Origin: Halieaceae bacterium
Lineage (GTDB): Bacteria > Pseudomonadota > Gammaproteobacteria > Pseudomonadales > Halieaceae
Direction: 5' to 3'
Length of the DNA stretch: 64,000 bases
Assembly: GCA_028280635.1 (NCBI GenBank)
Contig: JANQLM010000043.1
Coordinates: 1-64,000, forward strand
Shown: in pieces, positions 22,431 through 31,931 of the stretch
How positions within the stretch are numbered: position 1 is the first letter of the stretch
Layout: every line of letters begins with the position of its first letter
The notes under the pieces: generated by a model
Database searches by the model: none
The model's input: only the letters and a program-made list of their open reading frames with translations
What the model was told of the DNA's origin: nothing
Position numbers and translations under genes: made by a program

Positions 22431-22787
22431 GTGATTACGCTGTACGGCATCCCCAACTGCGATACGGTGCGCAAGGCCCGCCGCTGGCTTGATCAGCATG
22501 ACATCGACTACCAGTTTCACGACTTCCGCGAACAGGGACTCGATGCGGCGACCGTGGGACGCTGGCTCGATGAGCTGGGCTGGGAGGCCGTGGTCAACCG
22601 CCGCAGCACCACCTGGAAGCAGCTCGACCCGGCAACCCGCGAGGGCATGGACCGGGCGACAGCACAGGGCTGCATCCTCGAACACCCCACCCTGGTGAAA
22701 CGGCCGGTGCTGGACACCGGCAGGGATCGCCACCTGGGCTTCTCCGACCAGCAATACCAGGACATCTTCAAGCAACACACGCTGTAG
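22431..22787 (+). CDS. ArsC/Spx-family reductase (YffB-like)
   Basis: Small thioredoxin-fold protein of 118 residues. It opens MITLYGIPNCDTVRKARRWL with a single cysteine in the N-terminal CxxV position, like E. coli YffB and the MgsR/Spx family, and has the C-terminal segment LVKRPVLDTG that contacts glutathione or RNA polymerase in relatives. The Arg triad typical of true arsenate reductases is not complete, so arsenate reduction is unlikely. It lies 44 bp upstream of dapD, a placement shared with Pseudomonas and relatives. Function is not well known. Confidence 0.85.
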   Translation: MITLYGIPNCDTVRKARRWLDQHDIDYQFHDFREQGLDAATVGRWLDELGWEAVVNRRSTTWKQLDPATREGMDRATAQGCILEHPTLVKRPVLDTGRDRHLGFSDQQYQDIFKQHTL

Positions 22788-22831
22788 CCCCCGGGCTATC
22801 TCAGGGTTATACCGACACACGAGTTACTACT

Positions 22832-23863
22832 ATGAGCGCATCACTTTACGCACTGGGCGTCGGCATCGGCACCCGGAACGCCACCGGCGACTGGCTGGAA
22901 GTCTACTTCCCCACACCGATGCTGGATGTCGACGAACGACTGAGCGCGGCACTCATGAACGCCGGCTATGCCAACACGCCGGTACGCGAACTGGACGCTG
23001 CCGGCCTCTCAGAGCTGGGCAAGCTGTGCGCGACCGCCGGCGCCCCGGACCTGTGGTCCAGTTGTGAAGCCATGGCGGGCTCGGGCCGGCCGGCGGTGCT
23101 GGTTGCACTCACCGAAGACAGTGCCCCGGCCAGCGTGCCCGAGGCCTACCTGAAACTGCAGTTGATCTCCCACCGGCAGGTCAAACCGCGGCACACCAAC
23201 CTCGACGGCATTTTTGCGGTACTGCCCAACGTGGCCTGGACCAGTGAAGGCGCCATCGACATCACCGAACTACCCGCCCGCCAGTTGGCCGCCCGCATCC
23301 AGGGTCGTGAACTGGAAGTGAGCTGCGTGGACAAGTTTCCCAAGATGACCAACTACGTGGTGCCCAGCGGGGTACGCATTGCCCACACCGCACGGGTGCG
23401 CCTGGGCGCCTACCTGGGTGAAGGTACGACTGTCATGCACGAGGGCTTCGTCAACTTCAACGCCGGCACCGAGGGCCCGGGCATGATCGAAGGCCGCATC
23501 TCAGCCGGGATCTTTGTTGGCGCCGGCACCGACATCGGCGGCGGCGCCTCCATCATGGGGACCCTGTCCGGCGGCGGCGATATTGTCATCACCATGGGCC
23601 GGGACTGCCTGCTGGGCGCCAATGCCGGCCTCGGCGTTCCCCTCGGAGATCGCTGCACGGTGGAAGCCGGCCTGTACATCACTGCCGGCACCAAGGTTAC
23701 GGTGCTGGACGAGAACGGCCAGGAAGTATCTACGGTGAAGGCCCGGGAGCTTAGCGGAAAGTCCGACCTGCTGTTCCGCCGCAATTCGCAGTCAGGCCGG
23801 GTAGAATGCCTTGCCAACAAGTCCGCGATTGCCCTGAATGAAGAGCTGCATGCCCACAACTAA
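22832..23863 (+). CDS. dapD: Tetrahydrodipicolinate N-succinyltransferase (344-residue type)
   Basis: Succinylates tetrahydrodipicolinate in DAP/lysine synthesis. It has 343 residues, matching the longer Pseudomonas-type DapD rather than the 274-residue E. coli type. The C-terminal left-handed beta-helix shows hexapeptide repeats from about residue 175 to 290, including [34 protein letters not shown] and [16 protein letters not shown]. The stop codon overlaps the start of dapE, implying translational coupling. Confidence 0.96.
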   Translation: MSASLYALGVGIGTRNATGDWLEVYFPTPMLDVDERLSAALMNAGYANTPVRELDAAGLSELGKLCATAGAPDLWSSCEAMAGSGRPAVLVALTEDSAPASVPEAYLKLQLISHRQVKPRHTNLDGIFAVLPNVAWTSEGAIDITELPARQLAARIQGRELEVSCVDKFPKMTNYVVPSGVRIAHTARVRLGAYLGEGTTVMHEGFVNFNAGTEGPGMIEGRISAGIFVGAGTDIGGGASIMGTLSGGGDIVITMGRDCLLGANAGLGVPLGDRCTVEAGLYITAGTKVTVLDENGQEVSTVKARELSGKSDLLFRRNSQSGRVECLANKSAIALNEELHAHN

Positions 23864-24989
23864 GACCGCCGCCCTCGAGCTTTGCCAGGCGCTGATGCGC
23901 CTGCCCTCGGTCACCCCCGATGACGCCGGCTGCCAGCAGCTCATGGCCAGTCGCCTTGAGGCGCTGGGCTTTCGCTGCCAACACCTGCGCTTCGGCGAAG
24001 TCGACAACCTCTGGGCGGAGCGGGGCCAGGGCGGCCCGTTGTTTGTATTTGCCGGTCACACCGATGTGGTGCCGCCGGGCCCGGTGGCGGCCTGGAGCAC
24101 GCCGCCGTTCGAACCCAGCCTGCGTGAGGGAATGCTCACCGGTCGCGGCGCGGCTGACATGAAGGCAAGCCTGGCCGCCATGGTGGTAGCCTGCGAGCAA
24201 TTCCTGGCGGCGGGCGAGCACCGCGGTCGCATCGGTTTCCTGATCACCAGTGATGAAGAGGGCCCGGCGGTCGACGGCACCGTGCGGGTGGTGGAATGGC
24301 TGGAAGCCCGCGGCGAGAAGATCGATTACTGTCTGGTGGGCGAACCCTCCAGCCAGGATGTACTGGGGGATGTCATCAAGAACGGCCGTCGCGGCTCCCT
24401 TAACGGCAGGCTCACGATACGGGGCAAGCAGGGCCACATTGCCTACCCGCAGCTGGCGGACAATCCCATTCACCGGGTGGCACCGGCGCTGGCGGAACTG
24501 GCGGCCCAACACTGGGACTCGGGCAACGCCCACTTCCCGCCCACTTCATTCCAGGTCTCCAATATCAGCGGCGGCACCGGCGCCACCAACGTGATTCCCG
24601 GCAGCGTGGAGGTCGCGTTCAACTTCCGCTACTCAACGGAGTGTACCGACGAGCAACTGCGCGCGCGCACTGAAGCCATTCTCAGGGAGCATGAGCTGGA
24701 CTACGAATTGGTATGGACCCTGTCCGGCAAGCCGTTCCTGACGCCGGAGGGGAAACTGGTGGAGGCCGCGCAGGCGGCGATTCGGGACGAACTGCAAATA
24801 GAAACCCAACTGTCCACCGCCGGCGGTACCTCGGACGGGCGCTTTATCGCCCCTACCGGCGCGGAAGTGCTGGAACTGGGGCCGGTCAACGCCACTATTC
24901 ACCAGGTCAACGAAAAGCTGCCCGCCGCGGACGTGGACGCCCTGGCAGCTGTGTACCGCCGCCTGCTGGAACTGCTGCTGCGCCCCTAA
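23850..24989 (+). CDS. dapE: Succinyl-diaminopimelate desuccinylase
   Basis: Zinc peptidase-like enzyme that removes succinate to give LL-DAP. From the ATG at 23850 ([16 protein letters not shown]) it has 379 residues; an ATG four codons earlier at 23838 is also possible. Metal ligands are seen in [23 protein letters not shown] and [13 protein letters not shown] (catalytic Glu), with AGGTSDGRF near residue 330. It overlaps dapD by 14 bp. With dapC, dapD and dapA in the same window, most of the succinylase branch is visible; dapB and dapF are not. Confidence 0.96.
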   Translation: MPTTKTAALELCQALMRLPSVTPDDAGCQQLMASRLEALGFRCQHLRFGEVDNLWAERGQGGPLFVFAGHTDVVPPGPVAAWSTPPFEPSLREGMLTGRGAADMKASLAAMVVACEQFLAAGEHRGRIGFLITSDEEGPAVDGTVRVVEWLEARGEKIDYCLVGEPSSQDVLGDVIKNGRRGSLNGRLTIRGKQGHIAYPQLADNPIHRVAPALAELAAQHWDSGNAHFPPTSFQVSNISGGTGATNVIPGSVEVAFNFRYSTECTDEQLRARTEAILREHELDYELVWTLSGKPFLTPEGKLVEAAQAAIRDELQIETQLSTAGGTSDGRFIAPTGAEVLELGPVNATIHQVNEKLPAADVDALAAVYRRLLELLLRP

Positions 24990-25741
24990 GCTTCCAGTTT
25001 CGACAGGGCGCGGGCCACGCCCTTGCGCGCGCTCTCGCGATTACCTTCCCCCGGCACCAGCACCACCGGCCCACCCTCCAGCGCTGCCAGGCTGGCGGCC
25101 ACCACCTCAGGTGCGTTCATCCATTCCTCCGCCGGCACCATCTGCCGATCGAAGGCTGACATGGCATCCCGGTCGTGGAACTCACTCATGGTGTAACCCG
25201 GGCACAGGCTCTGCACGCGGATGCCGGCGTCCGCCACTTCTTTCTGCAGCGACTCCGAGAACAGGTTGAGAAAGCCCTTGCTGGCGCAGTACACCGCCGC
25301 CATGGGCACCGGGCCGAAGGAGGCCAGCGAGGACACATTGATAATCGCGCCACCCCCCAGTTCGCGCATGAAAGGCAGAGCCGCGCGGGTCAGCGCCATG
25401 GTCGCCGTGATGTGCACATCCACCATGGCCTGCTGGTCATCGAGGGGTAAAACGTCGAAGGGCCCCAGGGTGGAGAAGCCGGCATTGTTGACCAGGTAGT
25501 CCGCAGGCCCCTTCTGGCGCAGCGCCTCAATCACACGCGTACGCCCCTCCCGGCTGCCGAGATCAGCCGCCACCGGGTGCACTTCCGCCTGGCCGGCCAA
25601 CTCTTCGGCCAGGGCCTCCAGCCGATCCAGCCGGCGGCCGGTGGCGATAATGACCTGGCAGCGCCCGGCGAGCTGACGGCAGAACTCCGCGCCAATACCC
25701 GCTGAGGCGCCGGTGACCAGCGCAGTTGTCTTGTGATCCAT
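24986..25741 (-). CDS. SDR-family oxidoreductase
   Basis: Classical short-chain dehydrogenase of 251 residues. The cofactor loop is TGASAGIG at residues 10-17, NNAG near 90, and the catalytic triad Ser (SSLASFG), Tyr and Lys (YCASK) is complete. The sequence after the active site, [15 protein letters not shown], resembles the uncharacterised DltE/YdfG-like group. The substrate is unknown. It converges on dapE with a 4-bp overlap, and is followed upstream by the TraB/GumN-like gene on the same strand. Confidence 0.88.
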   Translation of the reverse strand: MDHKTTALVTGASAGIGAEFCRQLAGRCQVIIATGRRLDRLEALAEELAGQAEVHPVAADLGSREGRTRVIEALRQKGPADYLVNNAGFSTLGPFDVLPLDDQQAMVDVHITATMALTRAALPFMRELGGGAIINVSSLASFGPVPMAAVYCASKGFLNLFSESLQKEVADAGIRVQSLCPGYTMSEFHDRDAMSAFDRQMVPAEEWMNAPEVVAASLAALEGGPVVLVPGEGNRESARKGVARALSKLEA

Positions 25742-25777
25742 GGGTGATTCCTCTCCTGGGGTGCAGCGGATGCGTTT

Positions 25778-26674
25778 TTACAACTGGCGGGGCGACTGCC
25801 CCCTGCGCTTGAGCATGGCGACAATGCCCTGCTCACCCACCAGGTGGCCGGCGCCCACGACGACAAAGTAGGTGCCGCCGCGGGATTGCATGTCGAGGAT
25901 TTTTGCCGTCATTTCTCGATTGCGATCATCGAACATCACCCGGTGCAGGTCGCGAAACTCGGGGTATTTCGCCAGCTCGTCCTCAATGACCAGCTTCGCG
26001 AGACCGGCGCTGTCCCCACGCCTCCAGATGTCGACCAACTGGCTCATGATGTTCTCGAGATCGTCGAGCTGCACCAGGGTCTGTTTCACCAGCAGGTCCG
26101 GTTGCGGCGTATCCAGCACCACGTCCAGCTGTCGGTCAACGGTTTCCAACTCGATGATGGGCTTGCTGCCGCGGGCCTGCTCCAGGAAGAAGCGGTCGAC
26201 ACCCTGCTCAGGATTGAGGCCCAGTTTCATCATCTCCATCGTGGACAGAGTGGTGATCACCAGCCCTGGCTTCAGGCTTTGCATCAACATCGGCGGCAGC
26301 CCGGTCAGTTCCAGGCGGCGGGACAGTTCGGACCAGGTGGCAGGGCTGAGTTCGTCCTGCAGGCTGCGCCCGTCCGGGTAGGTGCCGCGCTCCAGCATGC
26401 GCTGCTGAATTTCCAGTGAGCGGGCACCGCTGATGTCCAGCTCTACCGCCAGGGCATCGGCCTTGTTGAACGCTGTCATGATGTCGGCCCGCAGCGGGTA
26501 GAGATCCGGAGAGGCCAGGTGCATGGAGCCCAGCAGATAGACCGTGGCACGCGGGGTGTCCACCTGCCAGAACAGAAGCCGGTCGCCGGCCGCTTGCGTA
26601 AACTGTGCAACCGACAACAAGGTCGCAATCAACAGCGACTTCAACCACAGGCCCGGCGATGGGGTACCACGCAT
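25778..26674 (-). CDS. TraB/GumN-family secreted protein
   Basis: It has 298 residues with a signal peptide (hydrophobic stretch LKSLLIATLLSVAQFTQAA, residues ~11-29). The family signatures are VYLLGSMHLASPDLYPL near 45 and a C-terminal YFVVVGAGHLVGEQGIVAML near 275; the conserved Gly-His pairs suggest a metal-binding fold related to Tiki proteases. I chose the ATG at 26674 because the longer upstream reading has no signal character. Function in bacteria is not established. It lies 36 bp upstream of the minus-strand SDR and may be co-transcribed with it. Confidence 0.85.
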   Translation of the reverse strand: MRGTPSPGLWLKSLLIATLLSVAQFTQAAGDRLLFWQVDTPRATVYLLGSMHLASPDLYPLRADIMTAFNKADALAVELDISGARSLEIQQRMLERGTYPDGRSLQDELSPATWSELSRRLELTGLPPMLMQSLKPGLVITTLSTMEMMKLGLNPEQGVDRFFLEQARGSKPIIELETVDRQLDVVLDTPQPDLLVKQTLVQLDDLENIMSQLVDIWRRGDSAGLAKLVIEDELAKYPEFRDLHRVMFDDRNREMTAKILDMQSRGGTYFVVVGAGHLVGEQGIVAMLKRRGQSPRQL

Positions 26675-26769
26675 GGGAGAATCCTCGTACCACGAAGCCT
26701 GTACTATAGCACCGGGCGCACACCGACAGTGCGTCGGACACCCGGGAGACACATCCAAGGAGAACAAGC

Positions 26770-27549
26770 ATGCCCGCAGAGAGTCGCACTGCACTGATTA
26801 CCGGCGCTACCGCCGGCTTGGGGAAAGAGTTCGCACGCCAGTTGGCGGCCGAGGGTTACCAGCTGGTGCTGGTGGCCCGCAGTGAGGCCGCCCTGAACGA
26901 TACCGCCCAGTCGCTGGCGGCAGAGTTTGGTGTGCAGGCGCGGGGAATTCCCGCCGACCTGTCTGACCCGGCCGCCCCGCAGGCCCTGTTCGATACCGTG
27001 CAGGCGCAGGGCCTGGAGATTGACTACCTGGTCAACAACGCCGGCATCGCGGGACCCAACCTGCTGGACGATGGCGACTGGGCCGAGCAGGCCGCTTTCT
27101 ACCAGCTGATGATGATTGCCATTGCCCACCTCTGCCACCTGTTCATCCCGCCGATGCAGGCCCGCGGTTTTGGCCGGGTGCTAAACGTCGCCTCCATGGC
27201 AGGCCGCATCGCCAGGGGCGGCGGCTGCAACTATGGCCCTACCAAGGCCTGGGTGATCGCCCTGTCGGAAGAGCTGGCGAACACCGTCGGCAAGGACGGC
27301 GTCAAGGTGAGCGCCCTGTGCCCGGGCTTCACCCACACCGAGTTCCACGAGCGCGCAGGCCTGATGGAGATGAAAAACAGTATGCCGAGCTGGGTGTGGT
27401 ACGACGCCGAGACCGTGGTGCGCGAGGGACTGGCCGCTGTCGAACGAGGCAAGGCGGTATACCCCTCCGGGCGTTTGTACCGGTTGCTGGATCCTTTCTT
27501 CCAGTCGGTATGGACCCGGCGCCTGTTCAGCGTCAGCGACGGCCGTTAG
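26770..27549 (+). CDS. SDR-family oxidoreductase
   Basis: Short-chain dehydrogenase of 259 residues, starting MPAESRTALITGATAGLGKEF with a strong AAGGAGA ribosome site. It has TGATAGLG at residues 11-18, NNAG near 93, Ser in NVASMAG, and Tyr-Lys in YGPTK. The post-active-site ALCPGFTHTEFHERAGL is much like the SDR at 24986-25741, so the two are probably paralogues flanking the TraB-like gene. Substrate unknown. Confidence 0.87.
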   Translation: MPAESRTALITGATAGLGKEFARQLAAEGYQLVLVARSEAALNDTAQSLAAEFGVQARGIPADLSDPAAPQALFDTVQAQGLEIDYLVNNAGIAGPNLLDDGDWAEQAAFYQLMMIAIAHLCHLFIPPMQARGFGRVLNVASMAGRIARGGGCNYGPTKAWVIALSEELANTVGKDGVKVSALCPGFTHTEFHERAGLMEMKNSMPSWVWYDAETVVREGLAAVERGKAVYPSGRLYRLLDPFFQSVWTRRLFSVSDGR

Positions 27550-27550
27550 T

Positions 27551-28333
27551 TCAGCCGCTGCTCCCTGTGTCAGCCGGCGGCGCAGGCAGGTAGACATCGA
27601 AGCGCACCGTCTTGCCGGGAATGGCGAAGCCGGGCTCCTGGCCCGCCAGCGGCGCTTCCCGGGCCGGGCGTTTTACCACCACCCGTTTGCCTGCGGCGGC
27701 CAGCGCCGCCTCCAGCAACCCGTCGGCCGGATCATTAGCTTCCAGTAGCTGCTGGAACAACCACATTTCTTTCTTCACCCGCGCGCTCTTGCGGCGCGCG
27801 GGAAACATGGGGTCCAGGTAGACCACGTCCGCAGTATGGGCGGCAAGCCATTGCCGCGCATCGGCCCGCAGCAGCGCCATGCGGCTGCAGACCTCGGCCA
27901 CCCAGGGATCGTCGCTGCCCCGACCGCGGGCCAGGCCATCGCGCAGCAGGGCGTACACCGGGGCCTCGCGCTCCAGTAATGTGACCCGGCAGCCCAGGTC
28001 CGCGAGCACAAAACTGTCACGGCCGAGACCGGCGGTCGCATCCACCACGGAAAGGTCCCGCCACTTGCCGACACCGACGGCGCGACCGAGCGGTTCGTTG
28101 TGGCCACCCCGCCGCCGGTGTTTAAGCCCGCCGGCTGTAAAGTCCACCGCAATGGGGCCCGGCGCGTCCGGTCCGCAGGCCCTCAGCTCCAATCGCTCAG
28201 GGGTCAACAGCAACTGGGCCAGCGGCTCCTGCCGCTGTGCCAGGGTGGGAAGGGACAATTCCTCGGCGAGGGCGGCGGCCCGCGCCTGCAGGCCGGGTTC
28301 GGCCGCGGCCACGGCGACACTGGAATCAGGCAC
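27551..28333 (-). CDS. rsmJ: 16S rRNA (guanine-1516-N2)-methyltransferase RsmJ
   Basis: Methylates G1516 of 16S rRNA using SAM. It has 260 residues from a GTG start. Diagnostic motifs are VDFTAGGLKHRRRGG near residue 64-78 and VVDATAGLGRDSFVLADLG near 96-114, the SAM-binding loop of the YhiQ family, and VVYLDPMFPARRKSARVKKE near 168-187. The length matches the E. coli protein. Convergent with the preceding SDR gene (2-bp spacing). Confidence 0.94.
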   Translation of the reverse strand: MPDSSVAVAAAEPGLQARAAALAEELSLPTLAQRQEPLAQLLLTPERLELRACGPDAPGPIAVDFTAGGLKHRRRGGHNEPLGRAVGVGKWRDLSVVDATAGLGRDSFVLADLGCRVTLLEREAPVYALLRDGLARGRGSDDPWVAEVCSRMALLRADARQWLAAHTADVVYLDPMFPARRKSARVKKEMWLFQQLLEANDPADGLLEAALAAAGKRVVVKRPAREAPLAGQEPGFAIPGKTVRFDVYLPAPPADTGSSG

Positions 28334-28361
28334 TTAAGCAGGTACCCGGCCAGTGACTTGA

Positions 28362-29306
28362 TTAGACAAAGGGCGGAGACAGCGCATCGCCCATCAGAAG
28401 CTCGGGGTCGTTGCGCCGCAGCAGTTCCTCCAGGCGTTCACAGCTTTCCTCGATCGCGTCCAGATAGAGATTGGGGCCACCGAAGTGGTGGGCCGCGTAG
28501 CGATAGTAAGCGTGGAAGTATCCGTCCAGACGTACCTGGATGGCGCTGCGAATAAAGTTGGGTGTCGACTGCATGAGATGGGCGGGTGAGCGATAGATCA
28601 CGCCGGTCTTGGTGTACTTGCCGCGTTTGCCGGCCATGCCGCCTTCCACAAACTCCGGGTAGAGCTGGTCGCGACACTTTTCCAGGTAAGCCACATCAGC
28701 CATCTGGGCAATCAGGTCGGCGGTGCCCAACAGCCAGCCGATGGTACGCTCGGCGTCGCTGGGGACGTCGATATCCGCCGGGTTAACCTCGTAGCCGGTG
28801 AAGTGCACCACCCGCTGGCAGATGGGCACGGCCCAGTCCAGACCCACCGTGGGCAGGTACTCGCCCATGAAGCGACTGGAGCGACTGACATGGGTGCGGG
28901 TGTACTCCGCGCCGTTGCTGTGGCGGGTGTCGCGCCGCCGCCGTATGTAGCCGGAATCGTGGAACAGGGCCGCGGCGATGCCGGCTACCGCCAGCCGCGT
29001 GTCCAGCGGCGCCTCCTCACTGTGACAGCGCTGGTATCCATCGATCAGGCGCGCCATCGCCAGCGTCACATCCAGAACGTGCTGAATATCGTGGTAGCCC
29101 ACATCGCAGGCGTGGTAGCCGGGGTATTCGCCCCGGTACAGGCGGGCAAAGTCCTTTACCAATTGCACAATCGGTTTCAGCCCGCGCTGGTAGTGACGGC
29201 CGAGAATAGCCATGACCTCCGCGCACACCGCATCGGGATCGGTGACGTCAATCTGGTTGCTGACGTCCATCTCCCGCGCCCTGGCCGACTGCAACACGCT
29301 GTTCAC
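28362..29306 (-). CDS. HD-domain phosphohydrolase, class I cyclic-nucleotide PDE-like
   Basis: It has 314 residues from a GTG overlapping the upstream cyclase-like gene by 4 bp (an ATG at 29270 is an alternative). Metal-ligand motifs occur in HD order: GYHDIQHVLDVTLAM (residues ~70-84), AALFHDSGY (~113-121), and GTADLIAQMAD (~192-202). The first motif resembles the YHNxxHxxDVT signature of class I cyclic-nucleotide phosphodiesterases, which is fitting next to a class III cyclase-like protein. No signal peptide or membrane segment is evident. That it hydrolyses a cyclic nucleotide is inference. Confidence 0.75.
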   Translation of the reverse strand: MNSVLQSARAREMDVSNQIDVTDPDAVCAEVMAILGRHYQRGLKPIVQLVKDFARLYRGEYPGYHACDVGYHDIQHVLDVTLAMARLIDGYQRCHSEEAPLDTRLAVAGIAAALFHDSGYIRRRRDTRHSNGAEYTRTHVSRSSRFMGEYLPTVGLDWAVPICQRVVHFTGYEVNPADIDVPSDAERTIGWLLGTADLIAQMADVAYLEKCRDQLYPEFVEGGMAGKRGKYTKTGVIYRSPAHLMQSTPNFIRSAIQVRLDGYFHAYYRYAAHHFGGPNLYLDAIEESCERLEELLRRNDPELLMGDALSPPFV

Positions 29307-30568
29307 TCCTCGCTGACCGACTTCAGTGAGGGCGCCTTGCCCTTCAGCACAGAGGCGTCGACAGTGTCATCCCCGGGCCGCGAGGGGCGGGGCAACTGGT
29401 CGCTGGACATGCCCAACTGCCAGCGGCCTCCGCTGGTCTCGAAGTGCAGTTCCAGGTTATAGGCATTGCGGGTCAGGCCGTGCTTGTCGGTAAGCAGGAA
29501 GCGCCGCGGACGGTCATCACCCTCCACCCGGGAGGTGTCACAGCGCATGGTTTTCACTTCCTGGCCGGACAGCTTCACGCCCAGCACGCGCTCGATGTCT
29601 TCATTGCAACGCGCGAGAAAGGCATGGGTATCCAGGCTGACCGTATCGTTGGGGTCATCGCGCCCCGGGCTCGGTAACTCAACGCTGAAGTCACCGATAA
29701 ACACCTGTGACGGCTGGGCCAGGTCGACCATGCGCGCCAACTCGATAGTGACGTCGCCAACGATATAGCTGAATACGGTCGGGTTGATGCCCTCCGCCTG
29801 GTATAGCTCGTAGTGGCTGCCGATATGGAAGGCGGTGCGAATCAGCGGCACCGTGTTGCCCTTGGAGGCCTCCCGCGCCATCGCGTTGTCGGCAATCACC
29901 AGCAGCAGGAAGTGCAGCAGATCTTCATTGGCCGCCGGGCTCAGGTCCCGGTTCCAGAGGTAGTAGCCATCGCCCGTGGTAGTGCGCGCGAAGTTGACCT
30001 CCACCCCCCGAGATAACAGCTTGTTGTAGGCCGAGTTCATGGAGTAGGACAGGGAGTTGAGCTGACTGGCCTGCTCGAAGGGCGTGTAGAGCGAAAACTG
30101 GGCGATATCGATCAGGATTACCGCGCGGCTATCCACATAGGACAGGCCGTAGCGGCGCACGATTTCCTCGATGGCGGCCTCGACCACGGGCTGGTCCGCC
30201 AGCGGCTCCGGCAGCTTGATAAAGTTTGTCGAGACACCGAGCTTGTTGCTGATTTCGAAGAACTCGTCCCGGCTCTTGCGGCGGCGACCGGAGATCAACC
30301 GGCGCACATAGCTTTCCCGGGCCGCGCTCTTCCTGGCGCCCTCCTCGCCGCTGTCAGCAGCGGTGGCGGTAAAGTTACCCAGGAAATAGTGAGGTACCAT
30401 CAGCAGCAGGATGCCGTTGTCGGTGGCGCTCCAGCACAGCACGATGTTCTGGCCCAGGCGCCACTGCTTATGGAGGGTCGTCTCAATGGTCTTGAGATTC
30501 CCTCGCTGAACAATGCTGATGGAGTTATCAGCCGGGCCGGAGCCGGATCCCTGCATACTTCTACTCAT
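29303..30568 (-). CDS. Class III nucleotide cyclase-like protein
   Basis: It has 421 residues. The central region resembles a class III adenylate/guanylate cyclase domain: AVILIDIAQFSLYTPFEQA near 148-166 holds the first metal Asp and RTTTGDGYYLW near 200-210 the second. A later IVGDVTIELARMVDLA matches the IGDxVNLAARL region imperfectly, with the transition-state Asn apparently replaced. The N-terminal ~130 residues have no familiar sensor domain. It may be an active cyclase with altered residues or a non-catalytic cyclase-homology protein. It is coupled to the HD gene by a 4-bp overlap (GTGA), pointing to a synthesis/breakdown pair. Confidence 0.65.
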   Translation of the reverse strand: MSRSMQGSGSGPADNSISIVQRGNLKTIETTLHKQWRLGQNIVLCWSATDNGILLLMVPHYFLGNFTATAADSGEEGARKSAARESYVRRLISGRRRKSRDEFFEISNKLGVSTNFIKLPEPLADQPVVEAAIEEIVRRYGLSYVDSRAVILIDIAQFSLYTPFEQASQLNSLSYSMNSAYNKLLSRGVEVNFARTTTGDGYYLWNRDLSPAANEDLLHFLLLVIADNAMAREASKGNTVPLIRTAFHIGSHYELYQAEGINPTVFSYIVGDVTIELARMVDLAQPSQVFIGDFSVELPSPGRDDPNDTVSLDTHAFLARCNEDIERVLGVKLSGQEVKTMRCDTSRVEGDDRPRRFLLTDKHGLTRNAYNLELHFETSGGRWQLGMSSDQLPRPSRPGDDTVDASVLKGKAPSLKSVSEE

Positions 30569-30652
30569 ACTTTCCTTACTATGGACGCCGCAATTATAGT
30601 GTCATTTTTTCTGCCCCGGCTATTTGACGGGGTTCACAACCCGGAGAGATTG

Positions 30653-31150
30653 ATGCGCATCATCGCGGGGCTGCTTCTGGTCGTTGTTGGCGGCTGCGCG
30701 GACTACCAGTTCACCGTCAACGACCGCGTGGTCTATACACCGGCACCGCTGTTTTCAGGCTATGACATACCTGACGAGGCGCTGAACGAGTGTGTGAAAG
30801 TGCATATCCAGGAAGCCAGCGTCACCGCCGCGGAGCAGCTTGAAGCGCTGAACTGCAGCCATGCAGGCGTCACCAGCCTGGCGGGGCTGCAGGTATTCAA
30901 GCGCCTGACGCGACTGAAGCTGTCCAGCAACAGCATCGAGGAAGTAAACGCGCTGGTGGATATGACCGCATTGCTGGAGCTCTACCTGGACGACAATGCG
31001 GTGAAGACAGTGGCTGAGCTCAGGGATTTGCTGGAGCTGCGCCTGCTGGACCTGGGCGGCAATCCGCCTCTGCGCTGCGCTGACCTTGACACTTTCCGCA
31101 GCCGCCCCGCCCTGGAACTGGTCGCACCGGAGCACTGCCGGCGCGGCTGA
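30653..31150 (+). CDS. Leucine-rich-repeat lipoprotein
   Basis: It has 165 residues. The ATG at 30653 follows a GGAGAG ribosome site and gives a lipoprotein signal ending VVVGGC, with Cys at residue 15. The mature part contains about three short LRRs between residues 65 and 145 (such as LTRLKLSSNSIEEV and LLELYLDDNAVKTV), capped by a cysteine pair. A longer upstream extension overlaps the divergent cyclase-like gene and is not credible. Likely a small envelope-anchored binding protein; its partner is unknown. Confidence 0.78.
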   Translation: MRIIAGLLLVVVGGCADYQFTVNDRVVYTPAPLFSGYDIPDEALNECVKVHIQEASVTAAEQLEALNCSHAGVTSLAGLQVFKRLTRLKLSSNSIEEVNALVDMTALLELYLDDNAVKTVAELRDLLELRLLDLGGNPPLRCADLDTFRSRPALELVAPEHCRRG

Positions 31151-31170
31151 GCCACCCTTCCAGTAGAGCC

Positions 31171-31929
31171 CTAGCCCAGCTCCAGCCAGCCGAAACCGTC
31201 CTCCTGGTCGGCCCAGGTCACCCGCTCGTCACAGGGGAATACCTCGCCCAGCGCCGCTTCCACCCGATCCCGGTGGTTGTTCTGCTCGCTGATATGGGCG
31301 ATGACCAGCTGCTGCATCAGTTCGTGCCGGATCTCCTGTAGCAGAGACGCTGACTGGCGGTTGTTGAGATGGCCCCAGTCGCCTCCCACCCGGCGCTTGA
31401 GGGCTGGCGGATAGGGACCCGCGCGCAGCATCTCCAGGTCGTGATTGCACTCCAGCAGCAAACCGTGGCAGGCCCGGTAATGGGCCAGCACGGCGGGTGT
31501 GACACTGCCAAGGTCCGTGAGAATGCCAAGCCGGAAACCGCGGCTTTGCAGCACGAACTGGCAGGGCTCGCGGGCATCGTGGGGAACGGCAATGGGCTCC
31601 ACGCGGATGCCGCCTAGCTGAAACGGCGCCTCGCTCTGGAAGTAGCAGACTTCCCAGGGCTTGTCGCAACGGCCACTGGCATGGGTGCCCCGGGTCAGGT
31701 ACACGGGGAGCTGGTGCTTGCGGGACAGCGCGGCCACTCCGGAACAGTGGTCGCTGTGCTCGTGGGTCACCAGCACCGCGTCGAGTTGGTCGGCAGAGAC
31801 ACCGAGACGCGCCATGCGCCGCTCCGTTTCACGCACCGAAAAGCCACAGTCCACCAGCAGCAGGGTTGAGCCGGACTGGACCAGGGTGCCGTTGCCACGA
31901 CTGCCGCTACCCAGTGAGGCGAATCGCAT
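31171..31929 (-). CDS. Metallo-beta-lactamase-fold hydrolase (YycJ/WalJ-like)
   Basis: It has 252 residues. It starts MRFASLGSGSRGNGTLVQSG, the standard opening of this subfamily, followed by the zinc motif THEHSDHCSG near 55-64 and later VPHDAREP, LTDLGSV and LECNHD segments. Members are suspected nucleases linked to cell-wall or DNA-repair functions, but their activity is not settled. It follows bamC by 2 bp on the same strand; dapA-bamC-MBL is also found in Pseudomonas-like genomes. Confidence 0.88.
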   Translation of the reverse strand: MRFASLGSGSRGNGTLVQSGSTLLLVDCGFSVRETERRMARLGVSADQLDAVLVTHEHSDHCSGVAALSRKHQLPVYLTRGTHASGRCDKPWEVCYFQSEAPFQLGGIRVEPIAVPHDAREPCQFVLQSRGFRLGILTDLGSVTPAVLAHYRACHGLLLECNHDLEMLRAGPYPPALKRRVGGDWGHLNNRQSASLLQEIRHELMQQLVIAHISEQNNHRDRVEAALGEVFPCDERVTWADQEDGFGWLELG

Positions 31930-31931
31930 CC

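Noticed and set aside
22431-22787. Arsenate reductase annotation for the ArsC-like protein
   Set aside because: The single N-terminal Cys and general form fit YffB/Spx-like proteins, but no other ars genes are nearby and the arginine set is incomplete.
30389-30652. N-terminal extension of the LRR lipoprotein
   Set aside because: It overlaps the 5' end of the divergent cyclase-like gene and would bury the lipoprotein signal.
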